NCBI GenBank assembly: GCA_942490535.1
Contig: CALNXQ010000005.1
Span: 248,001-312,000, forward strand
DNA length: 64,000 bases
DNA from: JAEINY01 sp942490535
GTDB lineage: Bacteria; Bacteroidota; Bacteroidia; Bacteroidales; Marinilabiliaceae
Reading direction: 5' to 3'
Shown: positions 26,877-35,479 of the stretch, in pieces
How the letters are laid out: each line of letters opens with the position of its first letter
How positions within the stretch are numbered: position 1 is the stretch's first letter
Notes under the pieces: model-generated
Databases searched by the model: none
Told to the model about the DNA's origin: nothing
The model's input: only the letters and a program-made list of their open reading frames with translations
Position numbers and translations under genes: made by a program

Positions 26877-27494
26877 ATGTATAAAGTTTTTTTCAAGGAC
26901 AGAACTCTTTTTTTAACTGATAAAATAGAGCGTGATCTGTTTCCTGATTTTAATGCACTGCACAAATATACTACTCAGGCAGAGCTTTCCCAATTCATCG
27001 ACCGATTTGAGCAAAACGAACAATTGCAAGTAGGTTTTATATATGGACGAAAACTCGAATTTATTCTGCGGGAAGTGAAATTGTGTTTCACCTTTCTGAG
27101 GGCGGCAGGCGGCCTTGTTTTTAACGACAAAGGCCAATTTTTAGCGATTCATCGACTGGGTGTTTATGATTTACCCAAAGGCAAGTGTGAAAAAGGCGAA
27201 AGCATCCGGCAAACAGCTATTCGTGAAGTGGAAGAGGAATGCGGCATCCATGACCTCACCATAAATCGAAAATTAATCTCGACGTTTCATACATACCGCC
27301 TGAACGACGTTTCCATATTAAAAGAAACGGTGTGGTATGAGATGCATTATGAAGGCCATGAAGCACTCAAACCGCAACTGGAAGAAAATATAAAAAATGC
27401 CGAATGGCTGACCACAGTTCAAGCTGCAAATGTCGTAGCAAACACCTATCCTTCTATTATTGAGGTTTTAAAAAAGGGAAATTTGATTACATAA
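26877..27494 (+). CDS. Nudix hydrolase-family protein
   Basis: 205 residues from MYKVFFKDRTLF. The Nudix box is complete (GKCEKGE, seven residues, REVEEECGI at roughly 105-127), so it should hydrolyse a nucleoside diphosphate linked to some group X; the substrate is unknown. The N-terminal ~65 residues are an extra small domain seen in Bacteroidota homologues. The start is chosen because the upstream open frame is antisense to pyrE. Divergent with pyrE by seven bases. Confidence 0.88.
   Translation: MYKVFFKDRTLFLTDKIERDLFPDFNALHKYTTQAELSQFIDRFEQNEQLQVGFIYGRKLEFILREVKLCFTFLRAAGGLVFNDKGQFLAIHRLGVYDLPKGKCEKGESIRQTAIREVEEECGIHDLTINRKLISTFHTYRLNDVSILKETVWYEMHYEGHEALKPQLEENIKNAEWLTTVQAANVVANTYPSIIEVLKKGNLIT
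26963..26993 (-). promoter_or_regulatory. Likely promoter of pyrE, inside the Nudix gene
   Basis: On the minus strand TTG (26991-26993), 20-bp spacer, TATATTTG (26963-26970), an exact TAnnTTTG. It would give a leader of about 85 nt. Confidence 0.62.
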
Positions 27495-27728
27495 TCGACC
27501 TACGGATGCATTTACGCCATGACCATCCCCTCATATAAGTGCGCCTATAAACTTTCTTTTCAATTAATATCTAGTAAATATACTACCCTACCGGAAAATT
27601 TCCGTGAATCACCAATTTCGTATTTTCTCATCGCATGAAAATTTTTGACGTATGAAAAATGTAAGCCTGTTGCTACAGATACGATAATTTTCCCTTAATT
27701 TAGTAGCAACTTTAATTCCGAATACGAA

Positions 27729-28391
27729 ATGTCATTTTCAGAACACACTTTTGGCGAACATAAAAATCAAATGCGGTCCGAAGCATTGGAAAAAGAAGTG
27801 CAACGTTTGCGCTCGATTTCAAGGCGCCAGTCATACAAAATCAGCAGTCTCCGACGCACACTGTATTTCGCCATTTTCGCGTTTGTTGCTCTGATCAGCA
27901 TTCTGTTCATAAAAGGACTCATTCAACTTTCCGCTAAAACAAAAACACCAGCCACTGATATATCCCAATTGCGACAAGCCATCATCGATTCCTTAGAGCG
28001 TCAAAAGCCACAAGAGGACACCATTGATCGGTATGTGTATGCGGCGCACCCTGCTGCCATTCGAAAAGAAGATTTCAAAGGCATTCTGTTCAGTATTCAG
28101 ATTGGCGCCTACACCGGAATTGATCTGGAACCCTATAAAGACCACCTGATGGGCATCAAACAAGATACTTATGATGGCATTCATCAATTTACATTGGGAG
28201 AATTTGTAGATTATACCGAGGCCTCAGAATTTTTAAATACCGTCCGGCAAATGGGGTTTCAAGATGCCTTTATCATGTCCTTTAAAAACGGCATCCGCAT
28301 CAAAACACCAGATGCCATCGCCATCCAACAACAGGAAACCAGCCTTCCGACTATCCGGCAAAGCGATTCTGCCCAGGTGCCCAAGCAGTAA
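27729..28391 (+). CDS. Membrane protein with C-terminal SPOR-like domain
   Basis: 220 residues: a short basic cytoplasmic N-terminus with heptad-like charged residues, one membrane helix (about 46-65), a linker, and a domain beginning ILFSIQIGAYTG and containing YTEASEFLNTVRQMGF. The second part resembles SPOR domains, which bind denuded peptidoglycan, though the match is by eye. A type II topology would put the domain in the periplasm. No close operon partner; the gene converges on the stray actE copy across array C. Confidence 0.62.
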   Translation: MSFSEHTFGEHKNQMRSEALEKEVQRLRSISRRQSYKISSLRRTLYFAIFAFVALISILFIKGLIQLSAKTKTPATDISQLRQAIIDSLERQKPQEDTIDRYVYAAHPAAIRKEDFKGILFSIQIGAYTGIDLEPYKDHLMGIKQDTYDGIHQFTLGEFVDYTEASEFLNTVRQMGFQDAFIMSFKNGIRIKTPDAIAIQQQETSLPTIRQSDSAQVPKQ

Positions 28392-28507
28392 AAAAACTCC
28401 TTCTGCAGAAAACAACAGCGATTTCATCCACTAAAATATAGATGAGATCCATCTGCGTAAAGCGCCTTGCATTTGCGTAATAAGAATTCCCCACTAATCA
28501 AGCGAAA

Positions 28508-28710
28508 CCCTTTATTTTACTATCCCGCGGCATTTTCCACCCCTTCTCTGACATCTTTTTACATCCCGCTGGCAATTTGTAGTAGTTCGGCACCATTTAG
28601 TACCGTTTCTCCGGTAATTTCCCCGGGTTCTTCAGCAATTTCATGCCCTTCTCCGGCCACCTGGTGATGTCCTCCACCAATTTGAGCCTGTTCATCCGCA
28701 ATAGAAGCGG
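28508..28710. repeat. Degenerate 21-bp tandem array C
   Basis: Lies in the convergent gap 28392-28739. Units start at 28508, 28529, 28550, 28571, 28592, 28613, 28634, 28655, 28676 and 28697, all 21 bp without indels. Conserved positions are GCAATTT or a variant at unit positions 2-8 and TTC at 16-18 (present in the units at 28529, 28571, 28592, 28613, 28634 and 28676), so short T-runs recur about every 10 bp. The array ends where the actE duplication begins (28711). The remaining 28392-28507 shows nothing recognisable. Confidence 0.85.
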
Positions 28711-29155
28711 GGTAACGGCCCCTTAGCCAGGTCTATCTATTACTTTGTTTCTTCCAATACGATTTTGCGTTCATGTAAGACCGATCGGATGTAGGTAATG
28801 ATTTTCCACCGCTCATCAGGTAAAACCTGGGCCCCATGCGCTCCCATAACGCCCCATCCCACGGTAATCACATAGAAAATTTCACCATCCGGATTCCCTT
28901 TGATTTTATCCGACAATAATGAAGCAGGCGGATAGGGAAACTTTTTAGACGTATACAGGAACCCTTGCCCATCACCATTTTCACCATGGCAATTGGTGCA
29001 ATAGATGCCAAATAAACGCTGCCCCTCTGGCAAAACAGAGGCATCACCGGCATAGGGATTCTCAATCATTTCACCGGCCCAGGTGCGATTGGCGGGTGTT
29101 TTTTCAAAGTCGTAAGGCATCATCTCCCGCGGAATGGTATGTTCCGGTGGCAGCT
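28711..29155 (-). repeat. Stray copy of the 445-bp actE segment (inverted relative to 60189-60633)
   Basis: The reverse complement aligns without gaps to 60189-60633 with eight mismatches in 445 positions (98.2%). Four fall in the coding part and four in the stop codon and downstream 30 bp. No terminal inverted repeats, target-site duplication or transposase were seen, so the copying mechanism is unknown. Confidence 0.95.
28740..29155 (-). pseudogene. Truncated actE copy (cytochrome c domain without signal)
   Basis: Encodes the last 138 residues of ActE, with the heme site CTNCHG intact and one change (H to Y in GEIFYVITVG). The lipoprotein signal and first ~56 residues of ActE are missing. 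The frame runs on upstream to 29219 with unrelated residues (MRLLFFSLPHRF) that give a weak hydrophobic start but no lipobox cysteine. Without export the heme could not be attached, so I call it a pseudogene. Three of the four coding changes are synonymous, and the stop changed from TGA to TAA, which suggests either youth or some constraint. Confidence 0.8.
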
Positions 29156-29318
29156 TTTTTGGTAAACGAATGAACGATTTTGGGAAGCGGTGTGGCAAGG
29201 AAAAAAAAAGTAAGCGCACGACTCTGTTTGAACGGTAACAATTGAAAATATGCCTTATCTTACAGGTTTCATTTATTTGGAGTTTTTAACTGTTTAAGCT
29301 ATTGTTTAATAATTGATA

Positions 29319-30176
29319 ATGGAGGAGTATCGTTTATTTTTTAGAGTACTGATCACGCTGGGTGTGGCAGTTGTGTTATCCACTTCGATCAGGTGGTTAA
29401 TAAAAGTGTTCATTACCCGTTATGCCAAGAAGGTGGCTGCAGATGCCACTTCTTTTTCATTTCTTAAAAATTCGGCAGGTTTCATCATCTATACTGCTGC
29501 GGTGGTATACATTGTTTTACAAGTTCCCAGTTTAAAAAACATTGGGGCTGCTTTGTTTGCCGGTGCCGGAATTTTGGCGGCCATCATTGGTTTTGCGGCT
29601 CAAAAGGCGTTTGCCAATATTATCGGAGGTATTTTTATATTGATCTTTCGCCCCTTCAGGGTGGGAGATACCATTTATATTGGCACCCAATACAAGGGTA
29701 TTGTGGAGGAAATTACCCTGCGTCACATTGTGATTCGCAATTATGAGCACCGACGCATTATCATTCCCAATGGGATCATCAGTGAGGAAACCATTGTCAA
29801 TAGTTCCATTGCCGATGAGAAAATTAGAAAGCACATTGAGTTTAGCATTGGCTATGATTCAGATATCGACAAAGCCATTGCCATCATCCGGGAAGAGGCC
29901 GAAGGACATGACTTAACGCTTGATAAACGCACGGACGAGCAAAAGGAAAGTGGGGCTCACAAAGTCGCCATCCGGGTGGTGTCGCTGGGCGAATATTTTA
30001 TCTTGCTCCGGGCTTATGTGTGGGCCGCTAATACCGATGATGCGTTTTTCATTCAATGTGATATGAATTACAATGTAAAAAAACGATTTGATCAGGTGGG
30101 CATTGAAATCCCCTTCCCTTATCGGAATGTGATTGTGAAAAAGGGGGGCGAAATGCTTGAAAAAGCTCAGCAATAA
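29319..30176 (+). CDS. Small-conductance mechanosensitive channel (MscS family)
   Basis: 285 residues from ATG at 29319 (a TTG two codons earlier is less likely). Three membrane helices; the pore-lining helix is glycine/alanine rich (AALFAGAGILAAIIGFAAQKAFANIIGG region, about 75-105), then the beta domain with FRVGDTI and VEEITLRHIVIR, and VNSSI, and the alpha/beta C-terminal domain. It opens under membrane tension to release solutes after osmotic downshock. Stands alone. Confidence 0.93.
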   Translation: MEEYRLFFRVLITLGVAVVLSTSIRWLIKVFITRYAKKVAADATSFSFLKNSAGFIIYTAAVVYIVLQVPSLKNIGAALFAGAGILAAIIGFAAQKAFANIIGGIFILIFRPFRVGDTIYIGTQYKGIVEEITLRHIVIRNYEHRRIIIPNGIISEETIVNSSIADEKIRKHIEFSIGYDSDIDKAIAIIREEAEGHDLTLDKRTDEQKESGAHKVAIRVVSLGEYFILLRAYVWAANTDDAFFIQCDMNYNVKKRFDQVGIEIPFPYRNVIVKKGGEMLEKAQQ

Positions 30177-30269
30177 TTTGGTGTCACTAAGGATGCGAGT
30201 CCTTAAACGAAGATTTATAAGTAGTAATTTGTATAAAGATGTGTCGTCTTTAGTGTAATTAAATGATAA

Positions 30270-32423
30270 ATGAAGGTAGCAATTATCTACAATCAAGATC
30301 AAACGGGAGTAATTAATACGTTTGGCATGCAGAATAAGGAGTTTTATTCTGAGAAGAATGTTCGTCATGTGGCAGAGTGCTTGGAGCAAGCCGGTCATAA
30401 TGTGCGGGTATTGGATGGCAATATGTATATAATTGAGCGTTTGCATCATTTCATGCCACGCGTGATGGATGGTGAACAGATGGGCATGGTGTTTAACATG
30501 GCCTATGGGATTCAGGGCGAAAGCCGGTATACGCACATTCCCTCCATGCTGGAGATGTTAGGATTGCCGTATGTGGGATCCAATCCTTCGGGGCATGCCT
30601 TGGCGTTGGATAAGGTGATGACAAAAATAGTGTGGCAAAATCAAGGTTTGCCTACTCCTGATTTCTGGGTGTTTAATTCGGCCCAGGATGATTTCTCCGG
30701 GGTGCGTTACCCGGTTATTGTGAAGCCCAAAATGGAAAGTGTGTCCTTTGGACTGAAAGTGGTTTATAATGAAGCTGATCTGCAGGAAGCCGTTCATTTT
30801 ATTGTGACGGAGTTTCAGCAGCAAGCGTTAGTAGAGCAGTTCATCCGGGGCCGTGAGTTTTGTGTGGGTATCCTGGGGAACAACCCGGTGGAAACCTTTC
30901 CGGTTCTGGAAATTGATTTGGAAGGCGATCCGGATGCGATCCAAACGGTGGATGACAAAAAACAAAAGCCAAAACGAAAAATTTGTCCCGCTCAGTTATC
31001 TGATGAGCTTGCGCAAGCCATGCAAAAGTACAGTGTGGATGCTTTCAATGCCTTAGGATTAAGAGATTTTGCCAGGGTGGATATTCGATTGGATGAGAAT
31101 AATAACATCTATCTGCTGGAGATCAACTCCATGGCCAGTTTGGGTGTTTCGGGTTCCTATCCGGCTGCTGCGAAAGTAGCAGGTTATGATTTTGCAAAGC
31201 TGGTGAACCGCATGTTGGATGTGGCCACAGTGCGTTATTTCAGTACTTCGTTCCAGTTGGATCAGGTTTCCGGTGATAAGAAGATTAAGTTGCCGTTGCA
31301 TAGCCGGATGCGCACCTTTATTCGCAGTCGCCAGGAACAGGGTGAAGCTTTGCTGGAAAAAATGGTGAACATGGATACCTATGTGCGCAATGTGGATGGG
31401 TTAACCCGGTGTAATAACCTGATTAAACACGAGCTGACGCAATTAGGCTTTACCAATGAAGTATTTCCACAGCATGAAGTGGGTAATATGTTTTATTACT
31501 CCAATTCGTTTGAGGCTGAGGTGGATTGGCTCTTGCTTTTGAACATCGATGATGTCCAGAAATTATCGGATCAGGAGTCGTATTTCAGTACGGAGCATAA
31601 ATTATACGGCACAGGCGTCTGGGAGAATAAAGGGGGTGTAGTAACCACATTGCTGGCCTTGCAGGCTCTTCGCTATGGCAAGTTGCTTCGAAAGCAGCGC
31701 ATTGGTATCTTGGTCACAACGGATTCGAGTATCAATGGAAAGTTCTCGCGCACTATATTGAATGAAAAAGCGCGTAAGGCATCGCGCATATTAAGTTTTC
31801 ATGGGGGTAATATCGAAGGCAGTATTGTGGCTTCCCGGTCTGGATCGGCCCATTATAATTACGATATTAAGCTGTTGGATCCGTCTGCGGAGAACGTGGC
31901 CAGTGTGTCGGCTTATTTTTATAAGGTATTATCCGCTATCATTGAAATATCTAAGAATAATCCGGAGTTGGTGGTGGCACCTCACAACACACAGTTCACG
32001 TCCAATATCTTCAAAGGGTATGCCGGCGGATCAGCTAAGATTAGCGTTCGGTTTAATTGTAAGAATGATTTTGATGCCATTGACAAGAAGATACGGAAAC
32101 TGACTACGTCTTCCAGGGAGCAATTGAAATTGTTCAAGAGTCACATGGAAGGTGGTGTGTCGCGCTTGCCAATGCAGGAATCAGAAGCTAATGAGCCTTT
32201 GTGGGAAGCCATCCGGAACATATCAACCACCATTGATGTGCGCACCACCAAGGAGCACCGTTGGAGTTCATCGGATATCTGTAACATCACTTATAGTTGC
32301 CCGAAGTTGGATGGGTTTGGCCCCATTGGCGGGTATGATCAGAAACGCTCTGAATACATCATGCGGCACAGTCTTGCCGACCGGGCTTTAATGTTGGCCT
32401 TATTATTAAAAGAAAGACCATAA
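30270..32423 (+). CDS. ATP-grasp (D-Ala-D-Ala ligase-like) domain fused to a degenerate M20 peptidase-like domain
   Basis: 717 residues. About 1-318 is an ATP-grasp ligase like Ddl: GLPYVGSNPSGHALALDKVMTK, PVIVKPKMESVSFG and the Mg-binding FARVDIRLDENN and LLEINSMAS. About 355-717 follows the outline of M20 peptidases such as carboxypeptidase G2, but the metal-ligand positions are changed: LLLLNIDD where HxD is expected (N425), WENKGG where DDKGG is expected (N453), and SS at 486-487 where the EE pair is expected. I infer a carboxylate-amine ligase carrying a non-catalytic M20 fold, perhaps for binding a peptide. Substrate unknown. Ends at a shared terminator with the CHAD gene. Confidence 0.78.
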   Translation: MKVAIIYNQDQTGVINTFGMQNKEFYSEKNVRHVAECLEQAGHNVRVLDGNMYIIERLHHFMPRVMDGEQMGMVFNMAYGIQGESRYTHIPSMLEMLGLPYVGSNPSGHALALDKVMTKIVWQNQGLPTPDFWVFNSAQDDFSGVRYPVIVKPKMESVSFGLKVVYNEADLQEAVHFIVTEFQQQALVEQFIRGREFCVGILGNNPVETFPVLEIDLEGDPDAIQTVDDKKQKPKRKICPAQLSDELAQAMQKYSVDAFNALGLRDFARVDIRLDENNNIYLLEINSMASLGVSGSYPAAAKVAGYDFAKLVNRMLDVATVRYFSTSFQLDQVSGDKKIKLPLHSRMRTFIRSRQEQGEALLEKMVNMDTYVRNVDGLTRCNNLIKHELTQLGFTNEVFPQHEVGNMFYYSNSFEAEVDWLLLLNIDDVQKLSDQESYFSTEHKLYGTGVWENKGGVVTTLLALQALRYGKLLRKQRIGILVTTDSSINGKFSRTILNEKARKASRILSFHGGNIEGSIVASRSGSAHYNYDIKLLDPSAENVASVSAYFYKVLSAIIEISKNNPELVVAPHNTQFTSNIFKGYAGGSAKISVRFNCKNDFDAIDKKIRKLTTSSREQLKLFKSHMEGGVSRLPMQESEANEPLWEAIRNISTTIDVRTTKEHRWSSSDICNITYSCPKLDGFGPIGGYDQKRSEYIMRHSLADRALMLALLLKERP

Positions 32424-32452
32424 AAAAAAGCGGGGAATACCCGCTTTTTTTA
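32422..32452. terminator. Bidirectional intrinsic terminator
   Basis: AAAAAAAAGCGGG, loop GAATA, CCCGCTTTTTTT. A-run and T-run on both sides let it work for the ligase gene (plus) and the CHAD gene (minus); it overlaps both stop codons. Confidence 0.88.
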
Positions 32453-33355
32453 TCCTGTTTGCCGGCCCAGCAGCCAATAGCTACTCACCCGTTTGATGAA
32501 GGAGTCGGGGTCCTCTGTGAAAATCTTGCCCATCAATTGCCAGGTTTCTTCATGCAGGTGCTGACGTTCCAGATTCAGCACGTCGGTTAATCGTTTCTTG
32601 TCAGCCAGAGGTAATAAATCATCGGGCATGGACTTTATAATTTTAATCTCTTCCACCAGATTGTGGTCATCTCCGATTAAATCAGTGGCTTCCTTTAATG
32701 CTTTGGAGTAGTTGTTGAAATAATCCGGCCACACTTCCTCCACCAATTGCATCTGATACAACAAATATTTGGTGCATTTGCGCAAATTATGCAAGGATTT
32801 ATCAGTTAATTCCTGTTGAGCTCTTTCAATGTGGTTCAGACAATTCTGATAGATGTGTTTAACGCCTAACTCAATGGTGTGTGGCCCCAGGCGACTCAGG
32901 TTGTATAATTGTACATCGCGGTAGGATTGGTCCAGTTCACGTTGAATTTTTTCCAGTATTTTGTTGTCCACCAGATGTTGGTATTCCAGTTCCTTTTTAT
33001 CATTCAGGTGATTGATGAATTGGATAAAGCGGCTTTCGGGAATCAGGAGTTCTTCGGACTCAAACCGTTCGGCTAAATCACAGATGATGACGTGATAATC
33101 CCGAAGATTGGAAAGGGAGCGCGATAGATCTCTGAATTTGCGATTTTCGCTATGGTACAAATCTTCTCCGATATCCCAGCGTATTAGGCGCATGATGGCT
33201 CTAATGCGTTTAAAACTCTTGCGAATTTCATGGACGGATATATCGATCGTATCAGGAATTTCTGCCTGATGGGTGATGTAATTAAACTGTTCCTGAAAAT
33301 TCCGGACCACACCATCCCTTAATTCTTCATATGTTTCAATGGCAAACCTAAACAT
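32450..33355 (-). CDS. CHAD-domain protein
   Basis: 301 residues, almost all alpha-helical, matching the CHAD fold: HEIRKSFKRIRAIMRLIRW near residue 42-60, FRDLSRSLSNLRDYHV, and a second KSLHNLRKCTKYLLY repeat. Conserved histidines and basic residues bind polyphosphate in studied CHAD proteins. There is no CYTH domain here. Divergent from the metallo-beta-lactamase gene; role inferred only from the fold. Confidence 0.87.
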   Translation of the reverse strand: MFRFAIETYEELRDGVVRNFQEQFNYITHQAEIPDTIDISVHEIRKSFKRIRAIMRLIRWDIGEDLYHSENRKFRDLSRSLSNLRDYHVIICDLAERFESEELLIPESRFIQFINHLNDKKELEYQHLVDNKILEKIQRELDQSYRDVQLYNLSRLGPHTIELGVKHIYQNCLNHIERAQQELTDKSLHNLRKCTKYLLYQMQLVEEVWPDYFNNYSKALKEATDLIGDDHNLVEEIKIIKSMPDDLLPLADKKRLTDVLNLERQHLHEETWQLMGKIFTEDPDSFIKRVSSYWLLGRQTG

Positions 33356-33478
33356 AGCTTCATTGTTTTGGAACTATAACTTACTAATTATTTTAACTAA
33401 AATCAAGATCCCTTTTATATGGTCTGAATATTTTCTAAATTAAGGGCATAAATAGTGTCTCCTATTACCTTATACAGT

Positions 33479-34195
33479 ATGAAAACACTGGAGTTGACAA
33501 ATGACTACCGGATTCATCATTTTCTGAAAGAACGCAGTAATGCGTTTGTGGTGGAGAGCTCCGATCAATTATATGTGGTCGATTCAGGTCGGCAAAATGA
33601 CGTTGAAACGGTCCTTCAGTCCATCGTGGATCTGCAGGCTGAGACGAAAAAAAATGCCCACTGGTTAATATTGACGCATACACATTACGACCATAGTGGC
33701 GGTGCAGCCATGTTAAAGAAGGAGTTGGGTCTAAAAGTGGTGGTTGGAAAGGCTGAAGTGCGTTTTCTCAAAAATGGATTTACCCCTTTGCCGGAAGGAA
33801 CCAATTTATTTACCGATTGGGTATCTGATTTAGGCCGACAGATGTCGGGCAAGGGATTTGACTATCCACCGGTGCGAGCCAATAAAGCATTGTCTCATGA
33901 ATGGGCGGTGGACCCGGCTATTCGTGTGATCCTGACGCCGGGTCATACCCAGGGCTCCATGAGTGTTATTGTGAATGATGAGGTGGCTATTGTGGGCGAT
34001 ACGCTTTCGGGTTTGGATCCGTCTCATGTCTTGCCGCCCTACGCCGATGATATTAATGAACTGTTGAAGAGTTGGGGATTATTATTGGCTACCCCTTGTC
34101 ATTCCTTTTTGCCCGGTCATGGAAATGTGATTAAAAGAGCTGAATTGGATGAAGAATATAATAAATTTGTGTCATTTAAAACGGAGAAGGAGTGA
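33479..34195 (+). CDS. Metallo-beta-lactamase-fold hydrolase
   Basis: 238 residues from MKTLELTNDY; an earlier in-frame ATG exists eight codons upstream (33455) but adds nothing recognisable. The zinc motif is HTHYDHSGG, with GHTQGS and the terminal GHG as further ligands. The general glyoxalase II-like/MBL-fold hydrolase group has many substrates, so none is assigned. Confidence 0.88.
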   Translation: MKTLELTNDYRIHHFLKERSNAFVVESSDQLYVVDSGRQNDVETVLQSIVDLQAETKKNAHWLILTHTHYDHSGGAAMLKKELGLKVVVGKAEVRFLKNGFTPLPEGTNLFTDWVSDLGRQMSGKGFDYPPVRANKALSHEWAVDPAIRVILTPGHTQGSMSVIVNDEVAIVGDTLSGLDPSHVLPPYADDINELLKSWGLLLATPCHSFLPGHGNVIKRAELDEEYNKFVSFKTEKE

Positions 34196-34253
34196 TTCTT
34201 AATTCATCGTTAGTAAGAATTACGAGTCTGTTTACTAAGCTTTCTTTAAGCCT

Positions 34254-34793
34254 ATGACGCAAGAATTATATCAGATGGCAATGAAATTTGCCGGTGAAAA
34301 ACACCACGACCAAAAAATGCCAGGTCATACTGCCAATTACTTATTGCATGTTTCCAATGTGGCCATGGAAATTTTGATGGCACATCATCATTCGAAAAAC
34401 TTTGATTTAAACTATTCTATTCAGGTGGCTATCTTGCACGACGTATTGGAAGATACACCTACGTCTTTTGAGGAAGTAAGGAGTACTTTTGGTGCGGAGG
34501 TGGCGTTTGGCGTATTGGCACTGACCAAGGATGTTCGGTTGCCATGCAAGGAAGCCATGATGCAGGATAGTCTGAATCGCATTAACCAACTTCAAAATGA
34601 AGTAGGAATCGTTAAAATCGCCGATCGGATAACTAATTTGCAAAGTCCGCCTGATTATTGGACAGAAGATAAGAAGAGAAAATATCTGAAGGAAGCAATG
34701 CTTATTTCTTCAACATTAGCGGGTAAAAATGATTTCTTAAATAATCGCCTGGATCAAAAGATCAGAGACTACACTAAATATTTGGTAGACTAA
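34254..34793 (+). CDS. HD-domain phosphohydrolase (alarmone hydrolase/MESH1-like)
   Basis: 179 residues. HD-superfamily ligands: H in YLLHVSNVA, the HD pair in ILHDVLEDT, and the distal D in VKIADRITNL. The spacing and HDVLEDT/KIADR text are those of the ppGpp hydrolase domain of SpoT and of small MESH1-like hydrolases. No synthetase or TGS domain. It may degrade (p)ppGpp or another nucleotide; that is inference. Confidence 0.8.
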   Translation: MTQELYQMAMKFAGEKHHDQKMPGHTANYLLHVSNVAMEILMAHHHSKNFDLNYSIQVAILHDVLEDTPTSFEEVRSTFGAEVAFGVLALTKDVRLPCKEAMMQDSLNRINQLQNEVGIVKIADRITNLQSPPDYWTEDKKRKYLKEAMLISSTLAGKNDFLNNRLDQKIRDYTKYLVD

Positions 34794-34813
34794 TAAAGGA
34801 AAGTAAGTAAAAT

Positions 34814-35386
34814 ATGAGTAAAGCTCTTTTTCTCGATCAGAATTTTCAAGGCGAAGACTTCAGTAGTGCTGTTTTGCCGCTTGGGGAGTATGATAATTGT
34901 ACGTTTTTGAATTGTCAGTTTGCCAATGCCAATTTATCTGATAATAGCTTCGCCGAGTGTGAATTTGTAGATTGTGATTTGTCCAACGCAGTGATTAAGA
35001 ATGCATCTTTCCGCGACGTTACTTTTAAAAAATGCAAGCTCTTGGGATGGCAGTTTGACGAGTGTCATGCTTTTTTGCTATCGTTTCAGTTTGATCATTG
35101 CATACTTAATTATGCCTCCTTTTATCAGTTAAAACTTAAAAAAATTCTTTTTGAAAATTGTCAGTTAGTAGAGGTTGATTTTACGGAGAGTGATTTAAGT
35201 CAGGCCCGGTTTCTGAATTGTGACCTGAATGGCGCCGTGTTTAATCGTACACAATTGGAGAAAGCCGATTTGCGAACAGCGCATCATTACTCCATTGATC
35301 CGGATCTTAACGCGGTGAAAAAAGCACGATTTAGTTTGATTGGTGTCGCCGGATTGCTTGATAAATATGGTATCAATATTGAATGA
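34814..35386 (+). CDS. Pentapeptide-repeat protein
   Basis: 190 residues made largely of A(D/N)LxF-type pentapeptides, for example ANLSDNSFAECEFVDCDLSN and VDFTESDLSQARFLNCDLNG, expected to form a right-handed quadrilateral beta-helix. Qnr/MfpA-like proteins of this size mimic DNA and protect gyrase, but most homologues are of unknown role, so no function is claimed. It lies 20 bp after the HD gene. Confidence 0.9.
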   Translation: MSKALFLDQNFQGEDFSSAVLPLGEYDNCTFLNCQFANANLSDNSFAECEFVDCDLSNAVIKNASFRDVTFKKCKLLGWQFDECHAFLLSFQFDHCILNYASFYQLKLKKILFENCQLVEVDFTESDLSQARFLNCDLNGAVFNRTQLEKADLRTAHHYSIDPDLNAVKKARFSLIGVAGLLDKYGINIE

Positions 35387-35479
35387 TGGGCTTTTTTATG
35401 TATCTTTTGGAAGATTTAAAAATGCATCAAACCATTTATCTTACAAGCTTGTTTAATTGATAGTAAAAGCATAACGATT

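Noticed and set aside
26870..26965. Longer pyrE with a 32-residue N-terminal extension
   Set aside because: It would overlap the Nudix gene antisense and adds no family sequence.
28508..28710. CRISPR-like array
   Set aside because: Units are contiguous and degenerate, without constant repeats separated by unique spacers, and no cas gene is present.
28711..29155. Insertion sequence or mobile element carrying actE
   Set aside because: No transposase, terminal inverted repeats or target duplication at either copy.
29156..29219. Functional start and signal peptide for the stray actE copy
   Set aside because: The leader is unrelated to ActE, has no lipobox cysteine, and arises from sequence outside the duplicated block.
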